A program made the position numbers and the translations under genes. From Sphingobacterium gobiense (GTDB lineage: Bacteria; Bacteroidota; Bacteroidia; Sphingobacteriales; Sphingobacteriaceae): a DNA stretch of 64,000 nucleotides. The DNA is taken from contig NZ_PVBS01000005.1 of the NCBI RefSeq assembly GCF_002980575.1, positions 186,001-250,000 of the forward strand, given 5' to 3'. Below the pieces are notes generated by a model. It worked only from the letters and a program-made list of their open reading frames with translations. It searched no databases and was not told where the DNA came from. This document shows positions 17,457 through 26,193 of this stretch, in pieces. Within the stretch, counting starts at the first letter, position 1. Each line of letters opens with the position of its first letter.

Positions 17457-17870
17457 ATGAAAACACAAAACTTTTTTACTGAGAACGGACAAGGTCCTAT
17501 TCTAGCTTTCACATTGGCAGACCCAGCATCTGATCCTGCGACTCCGAATCGTGGAGGAGGAGGAAATCCACCGGATGAAGAAAATCTACCAGATGGCGGA
17601 GAACGCGTTGAGAATCTCCCTCCCGAACAACCTGATGTAGATCCTCTTGAGCGGGAAGAACCAGAATTGGAGGAGATCGATGAGAACCAGCCCGATGAGC
17701 AACCCGACATCGATCCATTAGAAGCTCCGAATCCAGATATCGACGAGATCAACCCTGATGCAGATCCCGAAATTAATGAACTTTCTACGCCAGAACCTAA
17801 CATTGACCGCGGTACTTCAATCGTACCGGGCACAAATCCTACAGGAAGAGATCATTCGCGATTCAGCTAA
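17457..17870 (+). CDS. acidic, proline-rich low-complexity protein
   Basis: The 137-residue protein is very rich in Asp, Glu, Pro and Asn and almost free of Lys, so strongly negative. After a ~28-residue head (MKTQNFFTENGQGP...) comes a GGGG linker and a region with an internal repeat: EQPDVDPLE at about residue 60 and EQPDIDPLE at about 83, each followed by a Pro/Glu stretch ending IDEN or IDEI. There is no signal peptide or membrane segment that I can see. No family recognised. The start context is identical to that of the upstream usp gene, and the ORF has a strong bias, so it is probably a real, disordered protein. It has no visible terminator before the convergent mscS-like gene. Confidence 0.6.
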   Translation: MKTQNFFTENGQGPILAFTLADPASDPATPNRGGGGNPPDEENLPDGGERVENLPPEQPDVDPLEREEPELEEIDENQPDEQPDIDPLEAPNPDIDEINPDADPEINELSTPEPNIDRGTSIVPGTNPTGRDHSRFS

Positions 17871-18011
17871 AACGAGGAGAGACGAGGTGACTGGAGAACG
17901 GCGACTAAGGAAGTAGGAAACTACGATATCAATATACGAGCGAGCGTTATATAGGAAGGGAATGCTGCCGAAAACTGTCGGGGAATCTGGTAGCGGTTAA
18001 CGGAATCATGC

Positions 18012-20222
18012 CTAGCTAGAAGAAACTTTAGCTCCTCGGGCATCCATATCTTCCTTAAAGGATTCTAAAAATCGACTCCGAAAGCGTTCAATATAACGAA
18101 CGTGCTTAATGCCTACCTGAATGCTAAGTTGATAGCTATCAACCGTAATTTCCTTTGTGAATATTTTCACGGGTATAGACCGGTCTATCTCTTCAAAGCT
18201 CGCCAGCTTGGCCTCCAATTCTTTCTTGACTTCTTCAACTTGAATGGTATTGTCCACAGTTAATGTCATATTCACGCGGATATCCGCGTCTCTAAACGTC
18301 CAATTGACTAACCTTCCAGAAAGTAAGTCACCGTTAGGTATAATTACTCGAGCACCTTCATCTGTCAACAATGTACTGGAACGAATACCGATTTCCATCA
18401 CCTGGCCTTTTTTATCAGCCAACTCCACATAATCACCGATCTTGAAAGGTTTTTCGAAAACCAGAATAATACCCGAAACGAAATTATTGATGACATTCTG
18501 TAATCCCAAGCCTATACCAACACTCAATGCACCAATAATAACCGTCAATTTATCGATCCCTAAACCCAATATACTAATACCCATCAAAAAACCTATAACG
18601 ATAATAAGCAGCCTAAACAGTGGGAATAGCGTCATCTTCCGAACCTGCAACTCATTTTTAGGCGAAGAATCATCTAATAAATTTTTTAAGTTTTTCTGAA
18701 ACCAGTTTGCTAACCAAATAACGGCGCCTGCAAGCATAAGATTACCATAGGCAAACACAATTCCTCCGATTTTATGTTCTGTCATGAGCAAACGTTCCAA
18801 CAGCGAACTCGCTTCTCGGACGAGATGGAAATTGTTCAACAATACTAACACAATCAAAGCAGCCGAACAAAAACGGAATAGGCGTTCAAAACTCAGCAAC
18901 ATTCGCTTCACATCGAAACGACGTAACATAGCTTCGGGCTTCGCTCGTTCATATTGCTGCTCAATATCGTGAAGTAACATTTCGCGTACAGCACGTAGTG
19001 CAATAATTTGCAATAATCCAATACCCGCCGCCAAACTCCACATACGCGCAAAACTGACATATCCCATTATATTTAGCGCGATGGCCAGAAAATGCCCTAG
19101 TATAATCGCCCAACGGGCATAGCGGTGAATATATCCTATCGGATTATCGATGTCTGTTCGGCGTCCTATAGACCAAACCATGATCATACCGATGACGTTA
19201 GCCAATATTGCAAAAACCTTCGTCCACCACGGGGTGGATAAAAAGAGATTTGCCACTATCAATATAATATAAGAAATGAAAATCAGCCCTAGTACTTTCC
19301 GTTTAAAGGCCGAAAGCTCTTTGTATAAAAGAATATAAAGGAACACAAAAACGAGAAAATAACTGCTTTCAAGAATAAGAACAGGCACAGACAAGGAGGC
19401 AAAAGGCAATAACGTCAAAAAGAAAATGGACGCTTTCAAAAACGGGATCCATAATGGTTCGTTCTGATATAATCGAAATTCCTCATCGTCCTGCTCTGCC
19501 TTACGCCCCAGCTTATACATCCAATAAAAATAAAATAGGCTTATTAAAATTAGAAAAAGACGATTACTCCATGCCGGAAAATCGAAAAACCCTGAAGTAG
19601 AACCATCCTTCCCTAAATTGGTGTGTACCGCCCGCATTATATGCCGTTGAATAGGTTTCTTCTTTACAGTACTCGTATCTACATCATTTATTGCTAGTTC
19701 TGCTCGTTGGTTTCCAATCCATCTTTCTAGGTAAATGACGTCGGCAATCAGTCTTTCATAGCCATTGATCAGATGTGACAATGTGTCTACCAAGTGTTTA
19801 TTTTTGTTTTCGATAGCATCCGTTTCTAACAATTCTTCCAAAACCACACTATCTCCTTCAACAGGTGTATGTGCAGATGTTAACGGCCATGTCGTTCGGG
19901 CAGTCTTAATATCATAAATATATTTTGAAATCCCTTTCTTTTTCTCAATCAGAAAAATCAACGTGCTATCTAGGGCCGTGGAATCACGTGTTCCACGCTC
20001 GAACAAAAAACGCTTTTTTATACTGTCGACAGTGAGTGAAAAGGTATCTTGTACCCGTTTCCAATGCTGCAACTGTGCTTGCCTTTCCGCCCAAATGACG
20101 TCTTGTGAACGAACGGTCGAATCTTGCGAGTGAGCCACAGGATAAATGGCGCCGTACAGTATGAATACAAAAAGCCGTAATAACGACTGTACAAATATGC
20201 TATTGTTCTCCTTTTTACCCAT
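18012..20222 (-). CDS. large MscS-family mechanosensitive channel
   Basis: The 736-residue protein has an N-terminal signal peptide (to about residue 32), a ~180-residue helical periplasmic region, around eight membrane helices (from ~215) and a C-terminal MscS pore and beta domain (~540-720). The conserved pore and beta-domain stretch is SVGIGLGLQNVINNFVSG, FEKPFKIGDYVEL and VIIPNGDLLSGRLVNW. It belongs to the MscK-like or YjeP-like long group and would release solutes on hypo-osmotic shock. It is the last gene on the strand of the signalling cluster, with a 94-bp gap from the response regulator at 20317; a shared transcript is possible but not shown. Confidence 0.88.
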   Translation of the reverse strand: MGKKENNSIFVQSLLRLFVFILYGAIYPVAHSQDSTVRSQDVIWAERQAQLQHWKRVQDTFSLTVDSIKKRFLFERGTRDSTALDSTLIFLIEKKKGISKYIYDIKTARTTWPLTSAHTPVEGDSVVLEELLETDAIENKNKHLVDTLSHLINGYERLIADVIYLERWIGNQRAELAINDVDTSTVKKKPIQRHIMRAVHTNLGKDGSTSGFFDFPAWSNRLFLILISLFYFYWMYKLGRKAEQDDEEFRLYQNEPLWIPFLKASIFFLTLLPFASLSVPVLILESSYFLVFVFLYILLYKELSAFKRKVLGLIFISYIILIVANLFLSTPWWTKVFAILANVIGMIMVWSIGRRTDIDNPIGYIHRYARWAIILGHFLAIALNIMGYVSFARMWSLAAGIGLLQIIALRAVREMLLHDIEQQYERAKPEAMLRRFDVKRMLLSFERLFRFCSAALIVLVLLNNFHLVREASSLLERLLMTEHKIGGIVFAYGNLMLAGAVIWLANWFQKNLKNLLDDSSPKNELQVRKMTLFPLFRLLIIVIGFLMGISILGLGIDKLTVIIGALSVGIGLGLQNVINNFVSGIILVFEKPFKIGDYVELADKKGQVMEIGIRSSTLLTDEGARVIIPNGDLLSGRLVNWTFRDADIRVNMTLTVDNTIQVEEVKKELEAKLASFEEIDRSIPVKIFTKEITVDSYQLSIQVGIKHVRYIERFRSRFLESFKEDMDARGAKVSSS

Positions 20223-20316
20223 AGTTATAGAAATAGAACACCACGTACGTTCAAACGTTTTGCGCTGATACAGATTAAGCGGTTTCCTTTATTTATCCAT
20301 TACTTACACACGACCT

Positions 20317-20691
20317 TTACTTGGCTTTATGTCGAAGTAGACCCGCCACCGTATTCTCCAATTCATCTAGATCAAACGGTTTGGCCAAATATGCCTCTGC
20401 GCCCGCCTGTTCCGCGAGGGAACTTACGTCGTTGTTCGCTGAACAATAAATGACGGGGATATGCTTAAAAGCAGGTTCACTTTTGAGTATTTGCGTAGCT
20501 TTTACGCCACCAATATTAGGAATCCAATTGTCCATAATAATCATGTCCGGGCTTACTTCTTTAACCCGTTCCAAAATATCATGTGAGGTTTCTGAAATTT
20601 CTACTTGGTATCCCGAGGATTCGAGAACAATGGTAAAAACATCTAAAATATTGGTATCATCATCAAATACAAGTATTTTTTTGTTCTTCAT
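20317..20691 (-). CDS. single-domain response regulator
   Basis: The 124-residue protein is only a receiver domain: acidic pocket DDD at residues 10-12, phospho-acceptor Asp54 in MIIMDNWIPNIGG, CSA switch Ser/Thr near 84 and Lys in YLAKPFDLDEL near 106. With no output domain it must act by protein-protein contact, as CheY-type or phosphorelay intermediates do. It follows cheB by 12 bp and is part of the same operon as the kinases. Confidence 0.9.
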   Translation of the reverse strand: MKNKKILVFDDDTNILDVFTIVLESSGYQVEISETSHDILERVKEVSPDMIIMDNWIPNIGGVKATQILKSEPAFKHIPVIYCSANNDVSSLAEQAGAEAYLAKPFDLDELENTVAGLLRHKAK

Positions 20692-20703
20692 GGTGCTGTA
20701 AAA

Positions 20704-21285
20704 TTAATAGTTCGTACTTAACTGATTAATGAAGGAAGCCATTTCTCCTGGTTTTAAAACCGTGTCAACCTGTAAATTAAGAAGGGCCTGTTGAGGCATA
20801 AAAGCTATTTCGGCTGTATCGGGATCCTGGACGAGGATTGTACCTTGCTGCTTTGCTATACACCGCAAACCGTCGATACCATCTGTGTTAGCTCCAGATA
20901 ACAGTAGGGCAGTGGTATGCTCCGTAAATATTTGTGCGGCAGACCGAAACGAGACATCGATAGATGGTCGAGAATAGTTGACTTTTTCCGAATAATCCAA
21001 AGAGACTAGCTGCTTGTTTTCAAATAAAAGATGATAATCTGCCGGTACTAGATATATGTAACTGGCTTTCAGCGTCATTTTATCATAGGTTTCCTCCACT
21101 GGTAAACGGCTACGAGATCCCAATAATCCTTCCAGTATACTTTCGGGGTGTGACTGGCGATGAACCACCACCACTATGGGAAAAGAAAGGTGATCGCTAA
21201 GATGAGGCAGTACCTCCAAAAGTACACTGATGCTTCCCGCAGACCCACCTATTAATAGAATCTCTGTCACCTTTTTCATGGCCAT
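20704..21285 (-). CDS. cheB: stand-alone CheB methylesterase domain
   Basis: The 193-residue protein is the catalytic domain of chemotaxis protein-glutamate methylesterase without the usual N-terminal receiver. Catalytic residues are Ser15 in IGGSAGS, the histidine of VVVHRQSHPES and the aspartate of LLLSGANTDGIDGL. I chose ATG 21285; an upstream in-frame TTG at 21309 overlaps the cheR end and adds eight residues. CheB removes methyl groups from glutamates of a sensor, here probably regulated by the separate receivers beside it. No methyl-accepting protein is encoded in the window. Confidence 0.88.
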   Translation of the reverse strand: MAMKKVTEILLIGGSAGSISVLLEVLPHLSDHLSFPIVVVVHRQSHPESILEGLLGSRSRLPVEETYDKMTLKASYIYLVPADYHLLFENKQLVSLDYSEKVNYSRPSIDVSFRSAAQIFTEHTTALLLSGANTDGIDGLRCIAKQQGTILVQDPDTAEIAFMPQQALLNLQVDTVLKPGEMASFINQLSTNY

Positions 21286-21290
21286 TTTTA

Positions 21291-22115
21291 CTAAGATATT
21301 TTTTTCCAAATTCGATCCTCATTCCACTGTTTGTATCGGTGCTCGACATTGGAAAATCGAAGCGTTTCCTTGGCTCCCAACGCCAAAAAGCCAAGCGGCT
21401 GAAGACTATCGTCAAAAAGTTTAAACACTTTGTTTTGAAGGTCCTTATCAAAATAGATAAGGACATTTCTGCATAAAATAAGCTGAAATTCATTAAAGGA
21501 GGAATCTGACACCAAATTATGGGTGGAAAACACCATTCTACTGCTTAGATTAGAATGGAATTTTACCACGTCATACATCGAAACGTAATAAGAAGAAAAA
21601 TCCCGTTTTCCAGCTGATAAAATATAGTTTCTGGAATACTGCTTCATTTGATTTAATGGGAAAATACCTTTGGAGGCCTTTTCTAGCACGTTGGGATTAA
21701 TGTCCGTCGCATAAATCAACGTTTTATCAAACAAATTAGCTTCCTTTAACAATATAGCTAGTGAATAAGCTTCCTCGCCTGTTGAACAGCCAGCTACCCA
21801 GATACGAATGAACGGATACGTTCCTAGGACGGGTAATATATGCTGGCGTAATGTAGCGTAAAATTGAGGGTCTCTAAACATCTCCGTGACATTGACGGTT
21901 ATTTCTTCAATAAAACGCGACAGATAGGCCCCATCATGCGTAAGCCTATACCTTAATTCCGCAAAGCTTGCGAACTTATCGAGCATACATATTCTATTGA
22001 GGCGTCGTTTTAACGACGCCTTGCTATATTGCGTAAAGTCATAACCATACAAATTGGAAATATCCTTTAACAACATTTCCATATCATCGTCCTTCACTAT
22101 ATCCAACTCAATCAT
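21291..22115 (-). CDS. cheR: CheR-type protein-glutamate methyltransferase
   Basis: The 274-residue protein has the CheR N-terminal helical domain (about 10-75, YGYDFTQYSKASLKRRLNRI) and the SAM-binding C-terminal domain with RDPQFYATLRQHILP, IWVAGCSTGEEAYSLAILL (~108-126), ATDINPNVLEKASKGIF and LILCRNVLIYF (~222). It transfers methyl groups from SAM to glutamate side chains. It abuts the upstream receiver gene with no gap and is followed by cheB after 5 bp. Confidence 0.93.
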   Translation of the reverse strand: MIELDIVKDDDMEMLLKDISNLYGYDFTQYSKASLKRRLNRICMLDKFASFAELRYRLTHDGAYLSRFIEEITVNVTEMFRDPQFYATLRQHILPVLGTYPFIRIWVAGCSTGEEAYSLAILLKEANLFDKTLIYATDINPNVLEKASKGIFPLNQMKQYSRNYILSAGKRDFSSYYVSMYDVVKFHSNLSSRMVFSTHNLVSDSSFNEFQLILCRNVLIYFDKDLQNKVFKLFDDSLQPLGFLALGAKETLRFSNVEHRYKQWNEDRIWKKIS

Positions 22116-22487
22116 CTATAACAACTCCTCAATAACTTTCATTAACTTATCCACATCGATGGGTTTCGCAATATAATCATCTGCTCCGGCCGCCAAGCAT
22201 TTCTCCCTATCACCACTCATTGCATTTGCTGTAACAGCAACAATTGGGACCCTTCCATATACATCCGAACGTCGAATCTGTTTTATAGCTTCATAACCGT
22301 CCATTTCAGGCATCATCATGTCCAACAAGACCAATCCTATCTCGGAGTTAGCTTGCAAAAGCTGCAAACCTTCTAGCGCGTTTTGAGCAGATAAAAACGT
22401 GTATCGCCTAGCTTTCAGCGTTAATTGTAACGCGAAAATATTCCGGCTATCGTCATCGATAATTAAAATTACCTTTTGCGTTTTCAT
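22116..22487 (-). CDS. single-domain response regulator (hybrid-kinase REC3 paralogue)
   Basis: The 123-residue receiver has DDD at 11-13, phospho-acceptor Asp56 in VLLDMMMPEMDGYEAI, a TAN switch near 84 and Lys in YIAKPID. ATG 22487 is used; the longer reading begins at TTG 22505. Its sequence is strikingly close to the third receiver of the neighbouring hybrid kinase (same DMMMPEMDGYE, GDREKC, DYI-KP motifs), which suggests a local duplication. It stops directly before the cheR ATG. Confidence 0.9.
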   Translation of the reverse strand: MKTQKVILIIDDDSRNIFALQLTLKARRYTFLSAQNALEGLQLLQANSEIGLVLLDMMMPEMDGYEAIKQIRRSDVYGRVPIVAVTANAMSGDREKCLAAGADDYIAKPIDVDKLMKVIEELL

Positions 22488-22580
22488 TGTTATGTATAAT
22501 TCCAACGTTAGTTCTCATCCAATCATTTTCCTTTTATTGGTTGACAGAGCTCGACGTAAATAATTATTTTTCAATATTAT

Positions 22581-25500
22581 TTATCTCTCGGTTTCATATA
22601 ACCACACTCTCAGAAGGGATAACAATTGGTCTTTATCGACCGGTTTGGATATATAATCCGACGCTCCCGCTTTGATACATTTTTCACGATCGCCCGTCAT
22701 CGCCTTTGCCGTCACAGCAATGATGGGTAATTTAGCGTATTTCTGTATACTCCTGATTTGTCTGATCGTTTCATAACCATCCATTTCAGGCATCATCATG
22801 TCCATTAAGATAATCGATGTCTCCGGATGCATTTCCAATTGTTGTAATGCCTCTTTCCCATCTATTGCTGAAATTACCTTCATTTGATAGTGCTCCAATG
22901 TTTTCGTCAACGAAAAGATATTCCGCACATCGTCATCTGCAATCAGCACCGTTTTTCCATTAAGCACCTCGTTAAGGGAGCCTAACTTATTTAATTTCCT
23001 TTTTTCCGGTTCTAGATTGCTTTCTTCTACCAAATGAAGAAATAACCCTACCTCATCCAGAATACGTTGGAACGAATGTGCCGTCTTAATAACAATCGAA
23101 TCGGCATACTGTTTTATTTTCAACTCTTCCGTCTGAGATAAATTTTTACCTGTAAAAATAATAATAGGTAAATGTTCTAGCCCCTCATTTCGCTTAATCG
23201 CTTCCAACGTTTTATAGCCTGTTTCATCCGGCACACCCATATCCAAAATAACACAATTAACATTGTCAGATATCAATGCGCGAATACTATCGTCTACACT
23301 GTTCTTAATCTCGGAGACGATATTAAAATTGCTCAGAAAATAAGATAATGCCGTCGCATGTTTTGGGTTTTCTTCAACAATCAACACCTTTTTAGGACTC
23401 CGGGTAAGCGCATCTTCTATTTTACGAAACATTTGTCCAATCTGTTCTATCGCAATAGGTTTATTTATAAAATCAATAGCACCTTTCGACAGACTCTCCC
23501 GTTTCACTTCCAACGACGACATAATGTGTACGGGGATATGTTTTGTTTTCGCATTATTCTTGAGTTCTTCCATCACTTGCCACCCGTCTTTTACAGGAAG
23601 CTGTATATCCAATAAAATTGCCAAAGGTTGATACTTTTCAGCCGCCTCTGTCGCCCAATCCCCCCGTACAATCACGATGCCTTTATACCCATTTTGATTT
23701 GTATACTTAAGCAACGTTTTAGCGAATGGCGTATCGTCTTCAACAATAAGGATAACGCTATCTCCCGGTTTAATATCATGGCGGTCATCTTTAACTTCCT
23801 CAGGAATATCTGAGATAGTTAACGAAGAGGATGCATCAGTAACTAGGGAGGTCACCTCTTTTACATCATGTGTAATGCTCTCTACCAGCATATCAGGTGC
23901 GGCTACCAAAGGGATGACCATTTTCCGGATAGGGATAATAAGACAGAAGGTACTCCCCTCGCCTAGCACACTGTTCAGCGTAATTTCGCCGCCTAATAAT
24001 CGGGCAATTTCTCTACTGATAGAAAGCCCCAATCCGGTCCCCCCAAACCTACGTCGTGTAGAACCATCTGCTTGTTGGAACGCCTCGAATATAATCTTTT
24101 GATTTTCTGGACTAATTCCAATTCCTGTGTCTTCCACGATGAACTGTACATAATCGGGATTATCGTGTTGTTGAGAAATCGATAATGTCACGCGACCTTT
24201 GGGCGTAAATTTAATGGCGTTGGAAAGGAGATTGCGGAGCACCTGCTCAAGCCTTAGTTTATCTATTTCCACATAGTTCGTTGCGCTTTCGTCTATTTCA
24301 ACCTTTAACTCAAGTCCCTTTTCCTCCACTATTGGCAAAAACAAACTTAATAAGTCGTTTCTCAGATCGCTTAATGCCACATGTTCGTACTCGAGTTCCA
24401 TCTTTCCAGCTTCTATCTTCGAGAGATCCAAGATTTCATCGATAAGGTTCAATAAGCTAGAACCAGAGCTTTGTATAACTTTGGCGGATTCCACTTGGTC
24501 TTCCGTTAAATTGGCATCTGCATTTTCGACCATTAATCGAGATAATAACAAAATAGAATTTAGCGGTGTCCGGAGCTCATGCGACATATTGGCAAGAAAC
24601 TCCGACTTATACTTTGTGCTGAGCGCGAGCTCCTCCGCTTTCTTTTGAATTTCAAGATTTCGTTCAGCAATAAGATGATTCTTTTCCTCTAACAGTTTTG
24701 AGCGTTCTTCTAATTCCTGATTTGACTGCATTAGTTCTTCTTGTTGCACGCGCAGTTCTTCTTCAGAAGCCTGCAGTTTTTGCGTTTGAGCTTCTAGCTC
24801 CGTATTAAGATTCTCTAGTTCTGCATGTTGTGTTTGTAGTTCCTCTGCCTGGGCTTGCGTTTCTTCCAATAACGTTTGGATCTGCTTTCTCCCTTTCGCA
24901 GCCAAAATTTCTAACGTAATATTGCGACAAGCCTCTTGATAGAAGTCCATGTCCAATTGCTCAAAAGGTAGCCTACTTCCGAGCTCAATTACTCCAAAAC
25001 ACTGTCCTTTTACCATCAAAGGCAACCACAGTAGATGGGTGGTTTTTATTTCTCCCGAAGAAAAACTAACAACATAGTCCTTTTCATCTACGTTTTCTAA
25101 AACTTTAATTCTTTTATCTTTAAATACTTGCCCCACAATTCCTTCGCCCGGCTGATATTCCTTTTTCATGTGGTCTGCTAAACCATAAGAACCTGATAGC
25201 GAAAGCAGGCCTTTGTCCCATATATAAACCGCCCCATTTAAACACTCTGTATAGGATACCAGCAACTCCAACGCGTCATTCGCAACGATCTCCTCCGTCT
25301 TATTGCCCGCTAAAATATCGTTTATTTTAGCTAGTCCGGTTTGTCGCCACTCGTTATCATTAAGCCTTCCAAACGACTCTTCCAACGCAATTGCCATACC
25401 ATTGAGGGAAGTAGCAATATAACCCAATGTATCCTTTTGAGCATCATCTAGCCTAACGGAATAATCTGCATCTGCGATCCGTTGCGTCATATTGTGTATA

Positions 25501-26183
25501 ATATTCAAACGGTGTGTCGTATCCTCATCTTTCTCGCGAAGCAGTAATTGCATATTCTCTCGTCTTCGAAACTCATTTCGGATTTGTAGGTAGAACAAGA
25601 TGGTAACAACGAGGGAAACCAAAGCTGCAAAAATGATAAAGAATGAAGTCAATCCAGAATTTCGCTGCATTCTCGTGGTTTGGAGATCGAGCTTACTAGC
25701 TTCTTCATGCACAAAGCGACCGATAATATTCCTGCAGCTGTCCATATACAATTTACCACGCTCTAACTGTTCGACCGTAACTGCCCCTCCCTCTCTTTTT
25801 AAATTAACATGTTCATTTAAGAGATCCAGCCTCGTCTTCATTAATACCTCTATGCTGTCTACACGTCGTGCTTGTTCTGGTGTATCACTGGTTAACTCGC
25901 GGGTTGCGGATAAAGATGCTGGCAGGGAAATTCGGCTTTCATGATAAGGTCCTAAAAACCTTACCTCACCTGTTAACAGATAGCCACGTTGCCCTGTTTC
26001 CACGTTCTGTAGATTAATCAAAATCTGATTGATCGAATCGATTGTTCGATGTGTTTTGATAACCTTGTTGCGGTTATTCATCTGCGTCTTGATACTAATG
26101 TAGGAAGCAGATGAACTTAACAATAATACAAACAACGAAAATCCAAATCCAACCTGTAATTTCCGAATAAGATTCTTGGACAT
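22581..26183 (-). CDS. CHASE3 hybrid sensor histidine kinase with three receivers
   Basis: The 1200-residue protein has, in order: membrane helix 1 (12-32), a periplasmic CHASE3-type helical domain (~40-175, with NVETGQRGYLLTGE), membrane helix 2 (~180-200), a HAMP-like linker, a GAF domain (~285-430), a long Glu/Gln-rich coiled coil (~430-530), HisKA with His near 535 in FLANMSHELRTPLNS, HATPase (~640-770, with GFGGTGLGLSISREIARLL) and three receivers with Asp near 859, 981 and 1127. REC2 has an EEN pocket instead of DD. It probably senses an external or membrane cue and feeds a phosphorelay through the single-domain regulators and cheR-cheB that follow it. Confidence 0.92.
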   Translation of the reverse strand: MSKNLIRKLQVGFGFSLFVLLLSSSASYISIKTQMNNRNKVIKTHRTIDSINQILINLQNVETGQRGYLLTGEVRFLGPYHESRISLPASLSATRELTSDTPEQARRVDSIEVLMKTRLDLLNEHVNLKREGGAVTVEQLERGKLYMDSCRNIIGRFVHEEASKLDLQTTRMQRNSGLTSFFIIFAALVSLVVTILFYLQIRNEFRRRENMQLLLREKDEDTTHRLNIIHNMTQRIADADYSVRLDDAQKDTLGYIATSLNGMAIALEESFGRLNDNEWRQTGLAKINDILAGNKTEEIVANDALELLVSYTECLNGAVYIWDKGLLSLSGSYGLADHMKKEYQPGEGIVGQVFKDKRIKVLENVDEKDYVVSFSSGEIKTTHLLWLPLMVKGQCFGVIELGSRLPFEQLDMDFYQEACRNITLEILAAKGRKQIQTLLEETQAQAEELQTQHAELENLNTELEAQTQKLQASEEELRVQQEELMQSNQELEERSKLLEEKNHLIAERNLEIQKKAEELALSTKYKSEFLANMSHELRTPLNSILLLSRLMVENADANLTEDQVESAKVIQSSGSSLLNLIDEILDLSKIEAGKMELEYEHVALSDLRNDLLSLFLPIVEEKGLELKVEIDESATNYVEIDKLRLEQVLRNLLSNAIKFTPKGRVTLSISQQHDNPDYVQFIVEDTGIGISPENQKIIFEAFQQADGSTRRRFGGTGLGLSISREIARLLGGEITLNSVLGEGSTFCLIIPIRKMVIPLVAAPDMLVESITHDVKEVTSLVTDASSSLTISDIPEEVKDDRHDIKPGDSVILIVEDDTPFAKTLLKYTNQNGYKGIVIVRGDWATEAAEKYQPLAILLDIQLPVKDGWQVMEELKNNAKTKHIPVHIMSSLEVKRESLSKGAIDFINKPIAIEQIGQMFRKIEDALTRSPKKVLIVEENPKHATALSYFLSNFNIVSEIKNSVDDSIRALISDNVNCVILDMGVPDETGYKTLEAIKRNEGLEHLPIIIFTGKNLSQTEELKIKQYADSIVIKTAHSFQRILDEVGLFLHLVEESNLEPEKRKLNKLGSLNEVLNGKTVLIADDDVRNIFSLTKTLEHYQMKVISAIDGKEALQQLEMHPETSIILMDMMMPEMDGYETIRQIRSIQKYAKLPIIAVTAKAMTGDREKCIKAGASDYISKPVDKDQLLSLLRVWLYETER

Positions 26184-26193
26184 AACGATTTAG

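Noticed and set aside
21291..21309. Longer CheB reading from TTG 21309
   Set aside because: It overlaps the cheR end and adds eight residues; ATG 21285 gives the conserved start just before the CheB fold.
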